DNA of 64,000 nt. Source: Pirellula staleyi DSM 6068 (GTDB lineage Bacteria; Planctomycetota; Planctomycetia; Pirellulales; Pirellulaceae). The notes below the pieces were generated by a model. It was not told where the DNA came from. It saw only the letters and a program-made list of their open reading frames with translations, and did not search any database. The DNA lies in NCBI GenBank assembly GCA_945875845.1, contig CAMCMB010000005.1:92026-156025 (forward strand), written 5' to 3'. Position numbers and translations under genes: made by a program. Positions 34,744 to 42,585 of the stretch are shown in pieces; position 1 is the stretch's first letter, and every line of letters begins with the position of its first letter.

Positions 34744-35706
34744 ATGCGTCGTAGTACCATTCGGCCCCGGCTTGCGTTTACGCTGGTCGAACTTCTCGTG
34801 GTGATTGCAATCATTGGAATTTTAGTAGGGCTTCTTCTTCCTGCCGTTCAGGCGGCTCGCGAAGCTGCTCGACGGATGCAATGCTCCAACAATGTGAAGC
34901 AGCTTGGGCTTGCGTTTCACAACTACCATGACACGTTCAGGGTATTTCCGATCAATAGTGCCAATCGAGGCGCGCTCGGTGGACCAGGTATTGCCAATAC
35001 CGGCAAGAGTTGGATGCAGATGATCCTGCCGCAAATCGAGCAATCCACAATGTTTAATAACATTGACTTCAAGGTGGGGCTCCAGGGCACAACGCCCAAT
35101 TTTTTGATGAACCAGACAATCGCAAACACAGTCGTTCCAGCTTACCTTTGCCCCTCCGATAACGAAAACAACAACGGCCGCCTCGGCAACCGTTCCGACG
35201 TCAACATAAACCCCCCGGGGACATGGGCAGTCACCAATTACAAAGCGTGTGCAGGAAGCAACTGGGCGTGGGGAGTTTTCTCACCGATTTCTACGCCAGG
35301 TGGACGAAATGCCGGCAACACGGATGGCCTGAATATGGGCAACGGGATCCTTTGTTCCAATCAAAACGGAACGAATCCGGTCACGCGTATGAGGGACCTC
35401 ACGGATGGCACGTCAAATACTTACGCGATTGGTGAGGCTCTGCCGGGCTGGAGCCAATGGAACTGGTGGTACAATCCAAACGCCGTCACCGCAACCTGTT
35501 CCATGCCACTCAACGGAGTGTTGAAGCGACCAAAGAATATCGGTAACTGGCCGAACAACTACTCCTTCGCCAGTAGGCATACGGGCGGTGGTAACTTCGG
35601 CCTGGGTGATGCCAGTGTTCGATTCGTAAGCGAGAGCATCGATATCGGAATTTACCGTGCCTATGCCACGATCAGCAGTGGTGAAGTCGCTAGCGACGAC
35701 CAATAG
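34744..35706 (+). CDS. DUF1559 type II pseudopilin-like protein
   Basis: 320 residues from the ATG at 34744. The N-terminus is a textbook prepilin signal: basic residues, then LAFTLVELLVVIAIIGILVG with the invariant Glu at position +5 of the cleaved form, followed by LLPAVQAAREAARRMQCSNN, the DUF1559 signature. The C-terminus carries the SRHTGGGNFGLGDASVRFVS block typical of this planctomycete-expanded family. Its role is unproven, but a pilin-like surface filament or pseudopilus is likely. It is followed 168 bp downstream by a small lipoprotein gene, the usual partner. Confidence 0.93.
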   Translation: MRRSTIRPRLAFTLVELLVVIAIIGILVGLLLPAVQAAREAARRMQCSNNVKQLGLAFHNYHDTFRVFPINSANRGALGGPGIANTGKSWMQMILPQIEQSTMFNNIDFKVGLQGTTPNFLMNQTIANTVVPAYLCPSDNENNNGRLGNRSDVNINPPGTWAVTNYKACAGSNWAWGVFSPISTPGGRNAGNTDGLNMGNGILCSNQNGTNPVTRMRDLTDGTSNTYAIGEALPGWSQWNWWYNPNAVTATCSMPLNGVLKRPKNIGNWPNNYSFASRHTGGGNFGLGDASVRFVSESIDIGIYRAYATISSGEVASDDQ

Positions 35707-35874
35707 TTTTGGACTATTTGGACGAGCCGTCGGGTGAAATACACCGGACGAAACGGAAGTAAGGGCGGGACCATCGGTCCCGCCCAAGTATGCCAAGAAG
35801 CTATCGTTTCTACGCTTCTTTCTTTTTAATGTTACTGAAGTTTGTCCCATATCTATCTTCTTGGAGATAATGTT

Positions 35875-36306
35875 TTGTTAGTTCGTCGCATCCATCGTTT
35901 GTGTCTCGTTCTTTGCGTATCCGGCTTGCTAACGGGCTGTGGGGGGAGCGACAGTCCTGTGCCTGCCGGAGGAGTCGTCACCTACCAAGGAACTCCGATT
36001 GCAAAAATCGCCGTCGTGTTCAACCCAGCAGATGGCAAGGGACAGATTGCAGAAGGGATCACCGACGCGAATGGAAGTTTCAAGCTTCAAACAAATTCAC
36101 CGGGCGACGGTGCCATGGTGGGAAGCTACAACGTCGCCTTGAAGTTCGTTCCGGATGTGGTTCCCGAAATGCCAGGCTTCCCCGGAGCCAAGAAAGAAGT
36201 GTCACCGATACCCGAAAAGTACGGCGACTCAACCAAGTCTGGGTTCACCGCTACGGTCGATGCCAGCTCGTCGAAAAACGTATACAAGTTCGACCTGACA
36301 AAGTGA
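35875..36306 (+). CDS. Small lipoprotein with carboxypeptidase-regulatory-like fold
   Basis: 143 residues. A TTG start at 35875 is chosen because GGAG precedes it by 9 bases and it opens the signal; the ATG at 35870 is out of frame and reads into a stop. The lipobox LLTGC gives a mature N-terminal Cys. The rest is a beta-sandwich domain (GGVVTYQGTPIAKIAVVFNP, then a GITDANGSFKLQTN turn) typical of the lipoproteins encoded next to DUF1559 genes. It is probably an outer-membrane-anchored accessory. Confidence 0.82.
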   Translation: MLVRRIHRLCLVLCVSGLLTGCGGSDSPVPAGGVVTYQGTPIAKIAVVFNPADGKGQIAEGITDANGSFKLQTNSPGDGAMVGSYNVALKFVPDVVPEMPGFPGAKKEVSPIPEKYGDSTKSGFTATVDASSSKNVYKFDLTK

Positions 36307-36334
36307 CGTCCCTGAGAGGAAGATAGGTTGGCAA

Positions 36335-36402
36335 ACTTAGTTGCACGACGCTCCGCGTCGTGATCCTTACTTAGTTGCACGACGCTCCGCGTCGTGATTC
36401 CT
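36335..36402. repeat. Family B palindrome, two copies in a 34-bp tandem array
   Basis: CACGACGCTCCGCGTCGTG appears at 36344-36362 and 36378-36396 within nearly identical 34-bp units (ACTTAGTTG... to ...TGATNCTT). Same core as at 7533-7551 and, inverted, at 39155-39171. Confidence 0.88.
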
Positions 36403-36420
36403 ACTTTAAGAATCTTCACG

Positions 36421-36442
36421 GGACAGCCTGCGCTGTTCCGCT
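36421..36442. repeat. Family C repeat, inverted partial copy
   Basis: GGACAGCCTGCGCTGTTCCG matches the reverse complement of the repeat at 26599-26626 with a few changes. It lies just downstream of the alpha/beta hydrolase stop codon. Confidence 0.65.
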
Positions 36443-36449
36443 GCTCAAG

Positions 36450-37385
36450 TTACGCGGCCTGGGGGGTTAACGGCCTCGCCATCTTGAACGAGGTAATGCA
36501 GTGCTGCTTCATCCAATGCGTCATGAAGGCGAAGACTCGTTCACGCTGAATATCATCATGCAAGTCATGACGGCAGCCACTCCAGCTCTTGAAGGTTGCA
36601 ATCGAGCCAGCAGATTCCGCAAACATTTTGGTCGCCACCGGGCATGTCAACGTGTCGTCCGATCCGTGCATTAGGAGGCTTGGCGTCTGCAACAGCGCCG
36701 CGCGTTCTAAAGCCCAAAGGCCGGAATCGATCAAGTTGGCTGCCAGGCGCAAGGACATACTGCGATGCACTAATCGATCCATGAGGTAAGCGTCCTGGGC
36801 CCGTCGATCACTGCTCAATTTCGCGACTTCGACCGGAGCTTTGATCCGCCAATTGGGAAGCTTTTCGGCTAGCCATCTGCCAGCGTCCATGATTCTTTCC
36901 TTGGGCATAGCACCGGATTTCAGCATCGGTGATCCAGCGATAATACCTTGAACGTTCAACATCGATTCTGGTCGACGAAGAGCAAGGTTTAGAACTAAGT
37001 TCCCTCCCATGCTTTGGCCAAAGAGGAAATGCGGCATGCGCGGACATAGTGAATGGGAATGCTGAACACTCAATCGTACTTCTTCCAGAAGCTGGTCATA
37101 CGATTTGATGCATCCCTGCTTGCCCGGACTGCGACCGTGACCGACCAAGTCCGTGGCGTGAACGCGAACGCCTAAGCTTGCTAGCGAAGTTCCCATGCCA
37201 GCAAATCGTCCACTATGATCTCCAAATCCATGCACAATCGTCAGAATCGCCCATGGCTTCGATGTTTCAGGCATCCAACTATGCTGGAAACGAGGTTGCC
37301 CGTCCAGTTGCACGATGCCGCAATTGCTATCAACGGATGAAGGGTATGCTTGCACTCGATTGTTGGCTCCAGATCGGGGATGCAT
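36450..37385 (-). CDS. Alpha/beta hydrolase, monoacylglycerol-lipase-like
   Basis: 311 residues from ATG 37385 (another ATG at 37412). The fold is that of the lysophospholipase/monoacylglycerol lipase group: oxyanion strand ILTIVHGFGDHSGRF near residue 50, GVRVHATDLVGHGRS, nucleophile Ser in FLFGQSMGGNLVLNLAL, Asp in LLMHGSDDTLTC, and His in CRHDLHDD. There is no signal peptide, so it is likely cytoplasmic and acts on lipid esters. Apparently monocistronic; palindromic repeats lie just beyond its stop. Confidence 0.85.
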   Translation of the reverse strand: MHPRSGANNRVQAYPSSVDSNCGIVQLDGQPRFQHSWMPETSKPWAILTIVHGFGDHSGRFAGMGTSLASLGVRVHATDLVGHGRSPGKQGCIKSYDQLLEEVRLSVQHSHSLCPRMPHFLFGQSMGGNLVLNLALRRPESMLNVQGIIAGSPMLKSGAMPKERIMDAGRWLAEKLPNWRIKAPVEVAKLSSDRRAQDAYLMDRLVHRSMSLRLAANLIDSGLWALERAALLQTPSLLMHGSDDTLTCPVATKMFAESAGSIATFKSWSGCRHDLHDDIQRERVFAFMTHWMKQHCITSFKMARPLTPQAA

Positions 37386-37595
37386 TGTCAGTCTTGCTTG
37401 ACCAATCCGCAAAGGCGAAAGAGTCGTCTCGACATCTTTGACATCGGTCGCTCCGAGCGGAAAAGTTAGCCATTCATACCAATACTTGCTTTCAATCGTT
37501 TTACGTATTCAAAGTAATCTGTAGGGTCTGTGCCGAATTAGCTCGTAAAGGCAGGCAGTCGCTGCCGATAGATCGCGTGACGAACAACAACTCGA

Positions 37596-37901
37596 ATGGA
37601 CCCATCTGACCCCATGCCGACCAACATTGCCGACTCAATTCGCAGTTCATTGCACGCTTTTGTTGCTCACGAGACAGGCTCTGACAGTTCTCAGACCGCA
37701 ATCCACGAGACCACTCTCATTCGCAACGGTTCGTACTGCGGGCGTCGATTCGGACTCATGGGTTTTAGCCTGGTTTGGTTTCAGGAAGAGGGGCAAATTA
37801 AGCTCTATGCCCCGAATGGAACGCTTGAACTATCATGCTCCCTGTCCCATTTCCGCAGCCTTGCCGCAGGTCCCGTCAACGAACAACGTCGGGCTGCATA
37901 A
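37596..37901 (+). CDS. Small uncharacterised protein
   Basis: 101 residues from ATG 37596 (or 37614, MPTNIADS). No recognised domain. The middle reads like a compact beta-rich domain: LIRNGSYCGRRFGLMGFSLVWFQEEGQIKLYA. This is a plausible globular sequence with codon use like its neighbours, which argues for a real gene. It stands alone between a convergent-facing hydrolase and a repeat-rich gap. Confidence 0.6.
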   Translation: MDPSDPMPTNIADSIRSSLHAFVAHETGSDSSQTAIHETTLIRNGSYCGRRFGLMGFSLVWFQEEGQIKLYAPNGTLELSCSLSHFRSLAAGPVNEQRRAA

Positions 37902-38344
37902 GAAATCAATGCAGATAGCATTCACGGCGAGGAGCCGACTGCAATTCCTCGCTTACCGACTTGTTGATTGAATGGTACTACGGACTTCCAAGTCCGTCGA
38001 ATTCCCCATTGACGGACTTGGAAGTCCGTCATACCGGACTTAACCAATAACGACTTCACTAAATCAACAAGCCGTTAGCCATCGGGTTACCATAGCCTAT
38101 CCGATCGAGAACGCGTACTTTTGTGGAGCGAAAGGCGACGACAATCATTCACAGCCTCGGCGTTCGCCTACTTTTGAAGGCAAAGTGAGGATTTGAGGAT
38201 TTTACAGTCGTTTTAGCCTTGGACGAATCGCGGTGTGCCGGTAAACTTGGATCCCCACGATTTTAGAAACTTACTGACTCGGCGGCGCATCGCATCCATT
38301 AGTTACGCTTATAGGCCCATTTAATAGAACTTCGTAGCACTTAA
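37902..38344. other. Repeat-containing gap upstream of the rpmI-pheT cluster
   Basis: Holds the palindromic repeat at 37980-38029 and otherwise no gene that I can support. The last 200 bp should contain the promoter of the ribosomal cluster. infC, the usual neighbour of rpmI, is not here. Confidence 0.5.
37980..38029. repeat. Double palindrome (ACGGACTTCCAAGTCCGT)
   Basis: Two self-complementary elements, ACGGACTTCCAAGTCCGT at 37980-37997 and ACGGACTTGGAAGTCCGT at 38012-38029, are themselves inverted copies of each other. They can fold as two small hairpins or one long one. Confidence 0.9.
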
Positions 38345-38548
38345 ATGAGTAAACAAAAGACACACAAGGGCACCAAGAAGCGATTTCGACTGACTGCATC
38401 AGGCAAGGTCAAGCATCGAAAGGCTGGCACAAGTCACTTGGCCATTAGCAAATCGGCCAAGAAGATTCGGCAATTGCGGGGCACCAAGGTATTGGAGCCT
38501 CAATACGTTCGGCACATCGTCGACGCATTGCGTGGCTATAGCTACTAA
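38345..38548 (+). CDS. rpmI: 50S ribosomal protein L35
   Basis: 67 residues, basic throughout, beginning MSKQKTHKGTKKRFRLTASG and containing GKVKHRKAGTSHL as in all L35 proteins. Structural component of the large subunit. First gene of a cluster with rplT, pheS and pheT. The gap to rplT (174 bp) is longer than usual, leaving room for a control element. Confidence 0.95.
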   Translation: MSKQKTHKGTKKRFRLTASGKVKHRKAGTSHLAISKSAKKIRQLRGTKVLEPQYVRHIVDALRGYSY

Positions 38549-38722
38549 GACAACGCACGCGTCCTTCTAGGATTGCGAAAGAACAACTGGCCCTATTTTT
38601 TGAAACCAGGTGTTTGGGTACAACGATCGCGAGAGAATTCATTACAGGGCCTTCGTTGCTGAACTTTCGGCAACCATCGCGATGACCTGAGACGCCACAT
38701 GCAACGATAAGGTTGCTCATCC

Positions 38723-39100
38723 ATGAGAACGAGAAAAGGTGCTGCCAGACGGCAGGCCAAACGCAAGTTATTTCAACGAGCAGAGGGTTACGTTGGCGGA
38801 CGCCGCCGACTTTACCGGACAGCGAAAGAAAACCTGATTCGAGCAGGTAGATTCGCGTATCGCGATCGTCGCCGCAAGCGTCGTGATTTCCGACGCCTTT
38901 GGATTATTCGCGTCAATGCGGCTGCTCGCATGCACGGACTGCGTTACAGCCAGTTCATTGCAGGGTTGGTGTTGGCTCAAATCGAGCTGGATCGAAAGAC
39001 CTTGTCCGAGATGGCGATCAATGACGCACCGGGTTTTGAAGTTGTGGTGGCTGCGGTCAAGAAGGCTCTTGCTGCCCCGCGTGCTCCAAAGGCTGCTTAG
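38723..39100 (+). CDS. rplT: 50S ribosomal protein L20
   Basis: 125 residues with the L20 hallmarks: MRTRKGAARRQAKRKLFQRA, the arginine-rich AYRDRRRKRRDFRRLWIIRV helix and SQFIAGL. It binds 23S rRNA early in large-subunit assembly and in several bacteria represses its own operon. A stem-loop with a T-run lies between it and pheS. Confidence 0.96.
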   Translation: MRTRKGAARRQAKRKLFQRAEGYVGGRRRLYRTAKENLIRAGRFAYRDRRRKRRDFRRLWIIRVNAAARMHGLRYSQFIAGLVLAQIELDRKTLSEMAINDAPGFEVVVAAVKKALAAPRAPKAA

Positions 39101-39154
39101 TTTACGATCGGCTGCGCGACGCCCAGCTCAGCGAACGGTTAAGCGAAGATTCGA

Positions 39155-39171
39155 ACGACGCGGAGCGTCGT
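39155..39171. repeat. Family B palindrome, copy 4 (opposite orientation)
   Basis: ACGACGCGGAGCGTCGT, the inverted-centre version of the copies at 7533 and 36344, lies 54 bp after the rplT stop. Confidence 0.85.
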
Positions 39172-39178
39172 AAAACAA

Positions 39179-39213
39179 TGAGCCTGCGACTATCCGTCGT
39201 GGGCTCACTTTTT
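39179..39213 (+). terminator. Terminator-like stem-loop between rplT and pheS
   Basis: TGAGCCTGCGAC pairs with GTCGTGGGCTCA (12 bp, two G-U pairs) around a TATCC loop and is followed by CTTTTT. It would separate ribosomal-protein from tRNA-synthetase expression or act as a partial terminator. No Phe-rich leader peptide precedes it. Confidence 0.7.
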
Positions 39214-39258
39214 ACTGTGAGTTTGGTGTTTCGTTCCAAGACGCTCTGAGAGCCAAGC

Positions 39259-40299
39259 ATGTCCCTCAAGAATTTTATCGAATCGCTCGATGGTCTTCTC
39301 GGTGAAGCCAAGCAGTCGCTCGACTCCGTGACGTCGAGCGATCAGTTGGAGGCGCTGCGCGTTCGCTTTGTGGGTGCTAAGAGTGGAGCCATCAAAGCGG
39401 TCCAAAAACTGATGGGTTCCATTGAATCCGAGCATCGGCCAGTTGCTGGCAAGCGGTTCAATGAAGTTCGAGAAGCGATTCAGTCGGCGCTCGATGCAGC
39501 CACAGATCGACTGGGCGGGGGTGTTTCTCAGTTGTCCGGCGGACCACAAATCGATCCAACCTTGCCGGGCATCCGTCCAACGCTTGGACAGCTTCATCCG
39601 ATCACGCAAACGATTGAGCATCTCAAGGACATTATGGGCCGGTTGGGTTTCAACGTCACCGAGGGCCCAGAGATTGAAGACACTTGGCATAACTTCGTGG
39701 CGCTCAATATTCCCGAGGACCATCCTGCTCGCGACCCGCTAGATAACTTCTATTTGGCCACCGCAAAGAAACAAGGTCCCAACTCGGCGGATCGCGATGC
39801 GATGTTGTTGCGAAGCCAGACGAGCACGGTTCAGATCCGAGTGATGGAGACACAGCCATTACCCTTGCGGATTATTTCGCTTGGACGCGTTTATCGACCC
39901 GATGCTCCGGACGCGACGCACTTTCCCATGTTCCATCAGATGGAAGGTCTTTGGGTCGATAAAAAGGTGACCATGGCGCAACTCAAAAGTGTGCTGCGAT
40001 TGTTTGCCACGAGCTATTTGGGAAGCGATGTTCATGTTCGCTTTCGCCCATCGTTTTTTCCGTTTACGGAACCGAGCGTCGAAGTTGATTATTGGTGGAA
40101 CGGGAATTGGGTCGAGTTTGGCGGCGCGGGAATGGTCGATCCGAATGTCTTCCAAGCCTTGGGGATCGATTCGGAAGAATGGAGTGGTTTCGCATTTGGG
40201 CTCGGAGTAGAGCGCCTATGCATGAGACGATTTGGAATCGTCGATATTCGAGATCTCTATCGGAGCGATGTTCGATTCCTCCGTCAATTTGCATCTTAG
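39259..40299 (+). CDS. pheS: Phenylalanyl-tRNA synthetase alpha subunit
   Basis: 346 residues. Charges tRNA-Phe together with PheT as an alpha2-beta2 enzyme. The N-terminal coiled coil (SLKNFIESLDGLLGEAKQSL) is followed by the class II catalytic core: motif 1 near MGRLGFNVTEGPEIE, motif 2 with RTSQTSTVQIR-like HPARDPLDNFY..LLRSQTST and GRVYRPDAPDATHFPMFHQ, and motif 3 GLGVERLCMRRFGI. It ends 13 bp before the pheT start codon. Confidence 0.96.
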   Translation: MSLKNFIESLDGLLGEAKQSLDSVTSSDQLEALRVRFVGAKSGAIKAVQKLMGSIESEHRPVAGKRFNEVREAIQSALDAATDRLGGGVSQLSGGPQIDPTLPGIRPTLGQLHPITQTIEHLKDIMGRLGFNVTEGPEIEDTWHNFVALNIPEDHPARDPLDNFYLATAKKQGPNSADRDAMLLRSQTSTVQIRVMETQPLPLRIISLGRVYRPDAPDATHFPMFHQMEGLWVDKKVTMAQLKSVLRLFATSYLGSDVHVRFRPSFFPFTEPSVEVDYWWNGNWVEFGGAGMVDPNVFQALGIDSEEWSGFAFGLGVERLCMRRFGIVDIRDLYRSDVRFLRQFAS

Positions 40300-40312
40300 G
40301 TCGGGAGAGAGC

Positions 40313-42367
40313 ATGTTAGTCTCTTGGGAATGGTTGTCGGACTACGTTGATATCAGCATTAGCCACGAAGAAATGGCTACGCGTTGGGCGTTGACGGGAC
40401 TCAATCATGAAAGCACGGAAATCGTAGACGGTGATCCGATCATCGATTTGGAAATCACAAGCAACCGAGGCGATTGCCTGGGGCACATTGGCATCGCCCG
40501 CGAAGCATCTGTTTTGCTGAATTCCGAGCTTCGATATCCCTCGCCTCAACTGCAGACCATTGATGAGTCGGTTGCCAAATCCCTGGTCATCGAGAACCAT
40601 TTTGAAACGGCATGTCCTCGCTATATTGGTCGGGTGATTCGCAACGTCAAGATAGGCCCAAGCCCAGATTGGCTTCGCAAAAGGCTCGAATCCATAGGCG
40701 TTAAGTCGATCAACAATGTTGTCGACGCCACCAATTACGTCATGTTCGAATGCGGGCAGCCACTGCATGCATTTGACTTTGCTAAGATCCGTGGCGGAAA
40801 GATCGTGGTTAGACCGGCGCAGGACAAGGAGAGTTTTCTTGCCATCGATCACCGCACCTATCAACTCGATCCTCAAATGGTGGTCATCGCCGATGCGGAA
40901 CGTGCGGTCGCCATAGGAGGCGTTATGGGAGGCGCGGATAGCGAAGTTTCACCAAGTACGGTCGACGTGCTGATTGAGGCGGCCGAGTTCGTACCTCTCT
41001 CGATTCGTCGCACAGCCCGCAAATTAAAACTTCATTCGCCGTCGTCGTATCGTTACGAACGCCGTGTGGATGGAGCTCAACTCGATTGGGCTTCACGACG
41101 ATGCTGCGAAGTGATTTTGCAAATCGCAGGTGGCCAATTATTGGCGGGTGCGGTCGACACGGGAGAGGGTGCAACTGTTCGAATGTCGATTGGTTTGAGA
41201 GAAAACAAGATCATCAGCGTTCTGGGGATCGAACTCCCATGGGAACGATCGCTGGACATCTTGTCGCGATTGGGGTGCGAGATTTCGAATGGTGACGAGG
41301 GCCACGAAGCAACCGTAATACCGCCAACGTATCGTTCGGATTTGACTCGTGAAATCGATTTGATCGAGGAGATCGCTCGGATCTACGGCTACGATCAGAT
41401 TCCGGAGGACGCGCCTGTTCCACTGGTGTCGTCGGCCAAGCGGCCCAAGGATGTCGTCATGCAAACGGTTCGGTCGGTTGCCTGCGCGGCTGGCTTCGAT
41501 GAGACACTCACTCCGAGTTTGATTGGCCGGTCACCTGCTTCGGTCATTTCACCTTGGACCGCAGAAGACGCGATGACGACACTGGTTCCGTTGCTCGAGG
41601 GAGCAAGCCAATTGAGGCGATCGCTGATCCCAAGTTTGATCGCAGCTCGATTGTACAACCAATCGCAAACGAATCGCGATTCGATGTTGTTTGAAACGGC
41701 CAACGTCTATATCTCACAACCTTCGGGAAAGCCCTGCGAGCAGTTCAACTTGGGCATCATCGGTCCGTCTGATATTCGAGTCGTATTGGGTGCCTTTGAA
41801 GAGATACTCGACCGTATTTGCGGCCCGGAATTTATCCCATTGCATGTGACCAAACACGTCGTGAAATGGGACTGTCTGGCTCCGAACAGTGGTGTCGTTT
41901 GGCAAGTCGGCGGTCATCCGATCGCGTGGGTCGGGCAAATCCATCGTTCGATTGTGGATGCGGTCAAGCTTGACATAGCCAACGCAGTAGGTGAGATGAA
42001 TTTGGATATGCTCCTCTCGCACGCACGCATGGTTCCTCAGTTGCAACCGATCGTTCCGTTTCCAACCATCGAGCGAGACTTGAATTTCATCGTGGACGAG
42101 CCGTTGCAATGGCAGACTCTTTCTTCGGTGATTCAAAAAGCGGCTGGATCCTTATGTATCAACGTCTTGTTCCGCGAGATTTATCGAGACACCAAAAAGG
42201 ACGGCGAGGGTAAAAAGCGAGTATTGCTCAGTCTCCACTTGCGCAGTTCGTCAGAAACGTTGACCAGTGAACGAGCGGATGCCGTTATTCAAAAAGTATT
42301 GACCGCCTGCGAGACTGAGTTCCAAGCAAGGTTGTTACCCGTAGGGCCTTCTGCTCCTAAGATGTGA
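40313..42367 (+). CDS. pheT: Phenylalanyl-tRNA synthetase beta subunit, short form
   Basis: 684 residues from ATG 40313. The N-terminal MLVSWEWLSDYVDISIS and the ALTGLNHES turn run straight into DLEITSNRGDCLGHIGIARE. The roughly 100-residue OB-fold tRNA-binding insertion (EMAP-II like, domain B2) that sits at this point in typical beta subunits of about 795 residues is absent. The remaining parts are present: editing domain B3/B4 (INNVVDATNYVMFECGQPLHAFD), B5 (IPPTYRSDLTREIDLIEEIARIYGYD), and the C-terminal anticodon-binding B8 domain (FPTIERDLNFIVDE). Confidence 0.95.
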   Translation: MLVSWEWLSDYVDISISHEEMATRWALTGLNHESTEIVDGDPIIDLEITSNRGDCLGHIGIAREASVLLNSELRYPSPQLQTIDESVAKSLVIENHFETACPRYIGRVIRNVKIGPSPDWLRKRLESIGVKSINNVVDATNYVMFECGQPLHAFDFAKIRGGKIVVRPAQDKESFLAIDHRTYQLDPQMVVIADAERAVAIGGVMGGADSEVSPSTVDVLIEAAEFVPLSIRRTARKLKLHSPSSYRYERRVDGAQLDWASRRCCEVILQIAGGQLLAGAVDTGEGATVRMSIGLRENKIISVLGIELPWERSLDILSRLGCEISNGDEGHEATVIPPTYRSDLTREIDLIEEIARIYGYDQIPEDAPVPLVSSAKRPKDVVMQTVRSVACAAGFDETLTPSLIGRSPASVISPWTAEDAMTTLVPLLEGASQLRRSLIPSLIAARLYNQSQTNRDSMLFETANVYISQPSGKPCEQFNLGIIGPSDIRVVLGAFEEILDRICGPEFIPLHVTKHVVKWDCLAPNSGVVWQVGGHPIAWVGQIHRSIVDAVKLDIANAVGEMNLDMLLSHARMVPQLQPIVPFPTIERDLNFIVDEPLQWQTLSSVIQKAAGSLCINVLFREIYRDTKKDGEGKKRVLLSLHLRSSSETLTSERADAVIQKVLTACETEFQARLLPVGPSAPKM

Positions 42368-42460
42368 TTGGATCATCGTCGCTGGCGACCGTTTGAAAAC
42401 CTGAGAGCGTCAACGCGAGATGGCTGTCGCTGCTGGGCGGTCAAGAAAGGCTTGGGCCAT

Positions 42461-42522
42461 CACCGGAGGGCTTGCGCCCTACCGCTATCATTTGGTAGCG
42501 GAACGGCGCGAGCCGTCCGGTG
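42461..42522. repeat. Compound palindrome, family C
   Basis: CACCGGA at the left end pairs with TCCGGTG at the right. Inside are GGGCTTGCGCCC, CCGCTA/TAGCGG and ACGGCGCGAGCCGT hairpins, so the 62 bp can fold as a branched cruciform. Its right half is the family C repeat also present at 26599. Confidence 0.85.
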
Positions 42523-42585
42523 ATTCAAACCGAGTAGAATACCGTGCGGACCGGCAGTGGACAGTTGAAACAATAGGAGTGAACG

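Noticed and set aside
38549..38722. L20 autoregulatory site in the rpmI-rplT gap
   Set aside because: The gap is long enough, but only a 6-bp GGCCCT/AGGGCC complementarity was found, too little to support a call.
39178..39249. 23-codon frame overlapping the stem-loop before pheS, considered as a Phe leader
   Set aside because: Only two Phe codons and no aromatic run; unlike the convincing leader before DAHP synthase.
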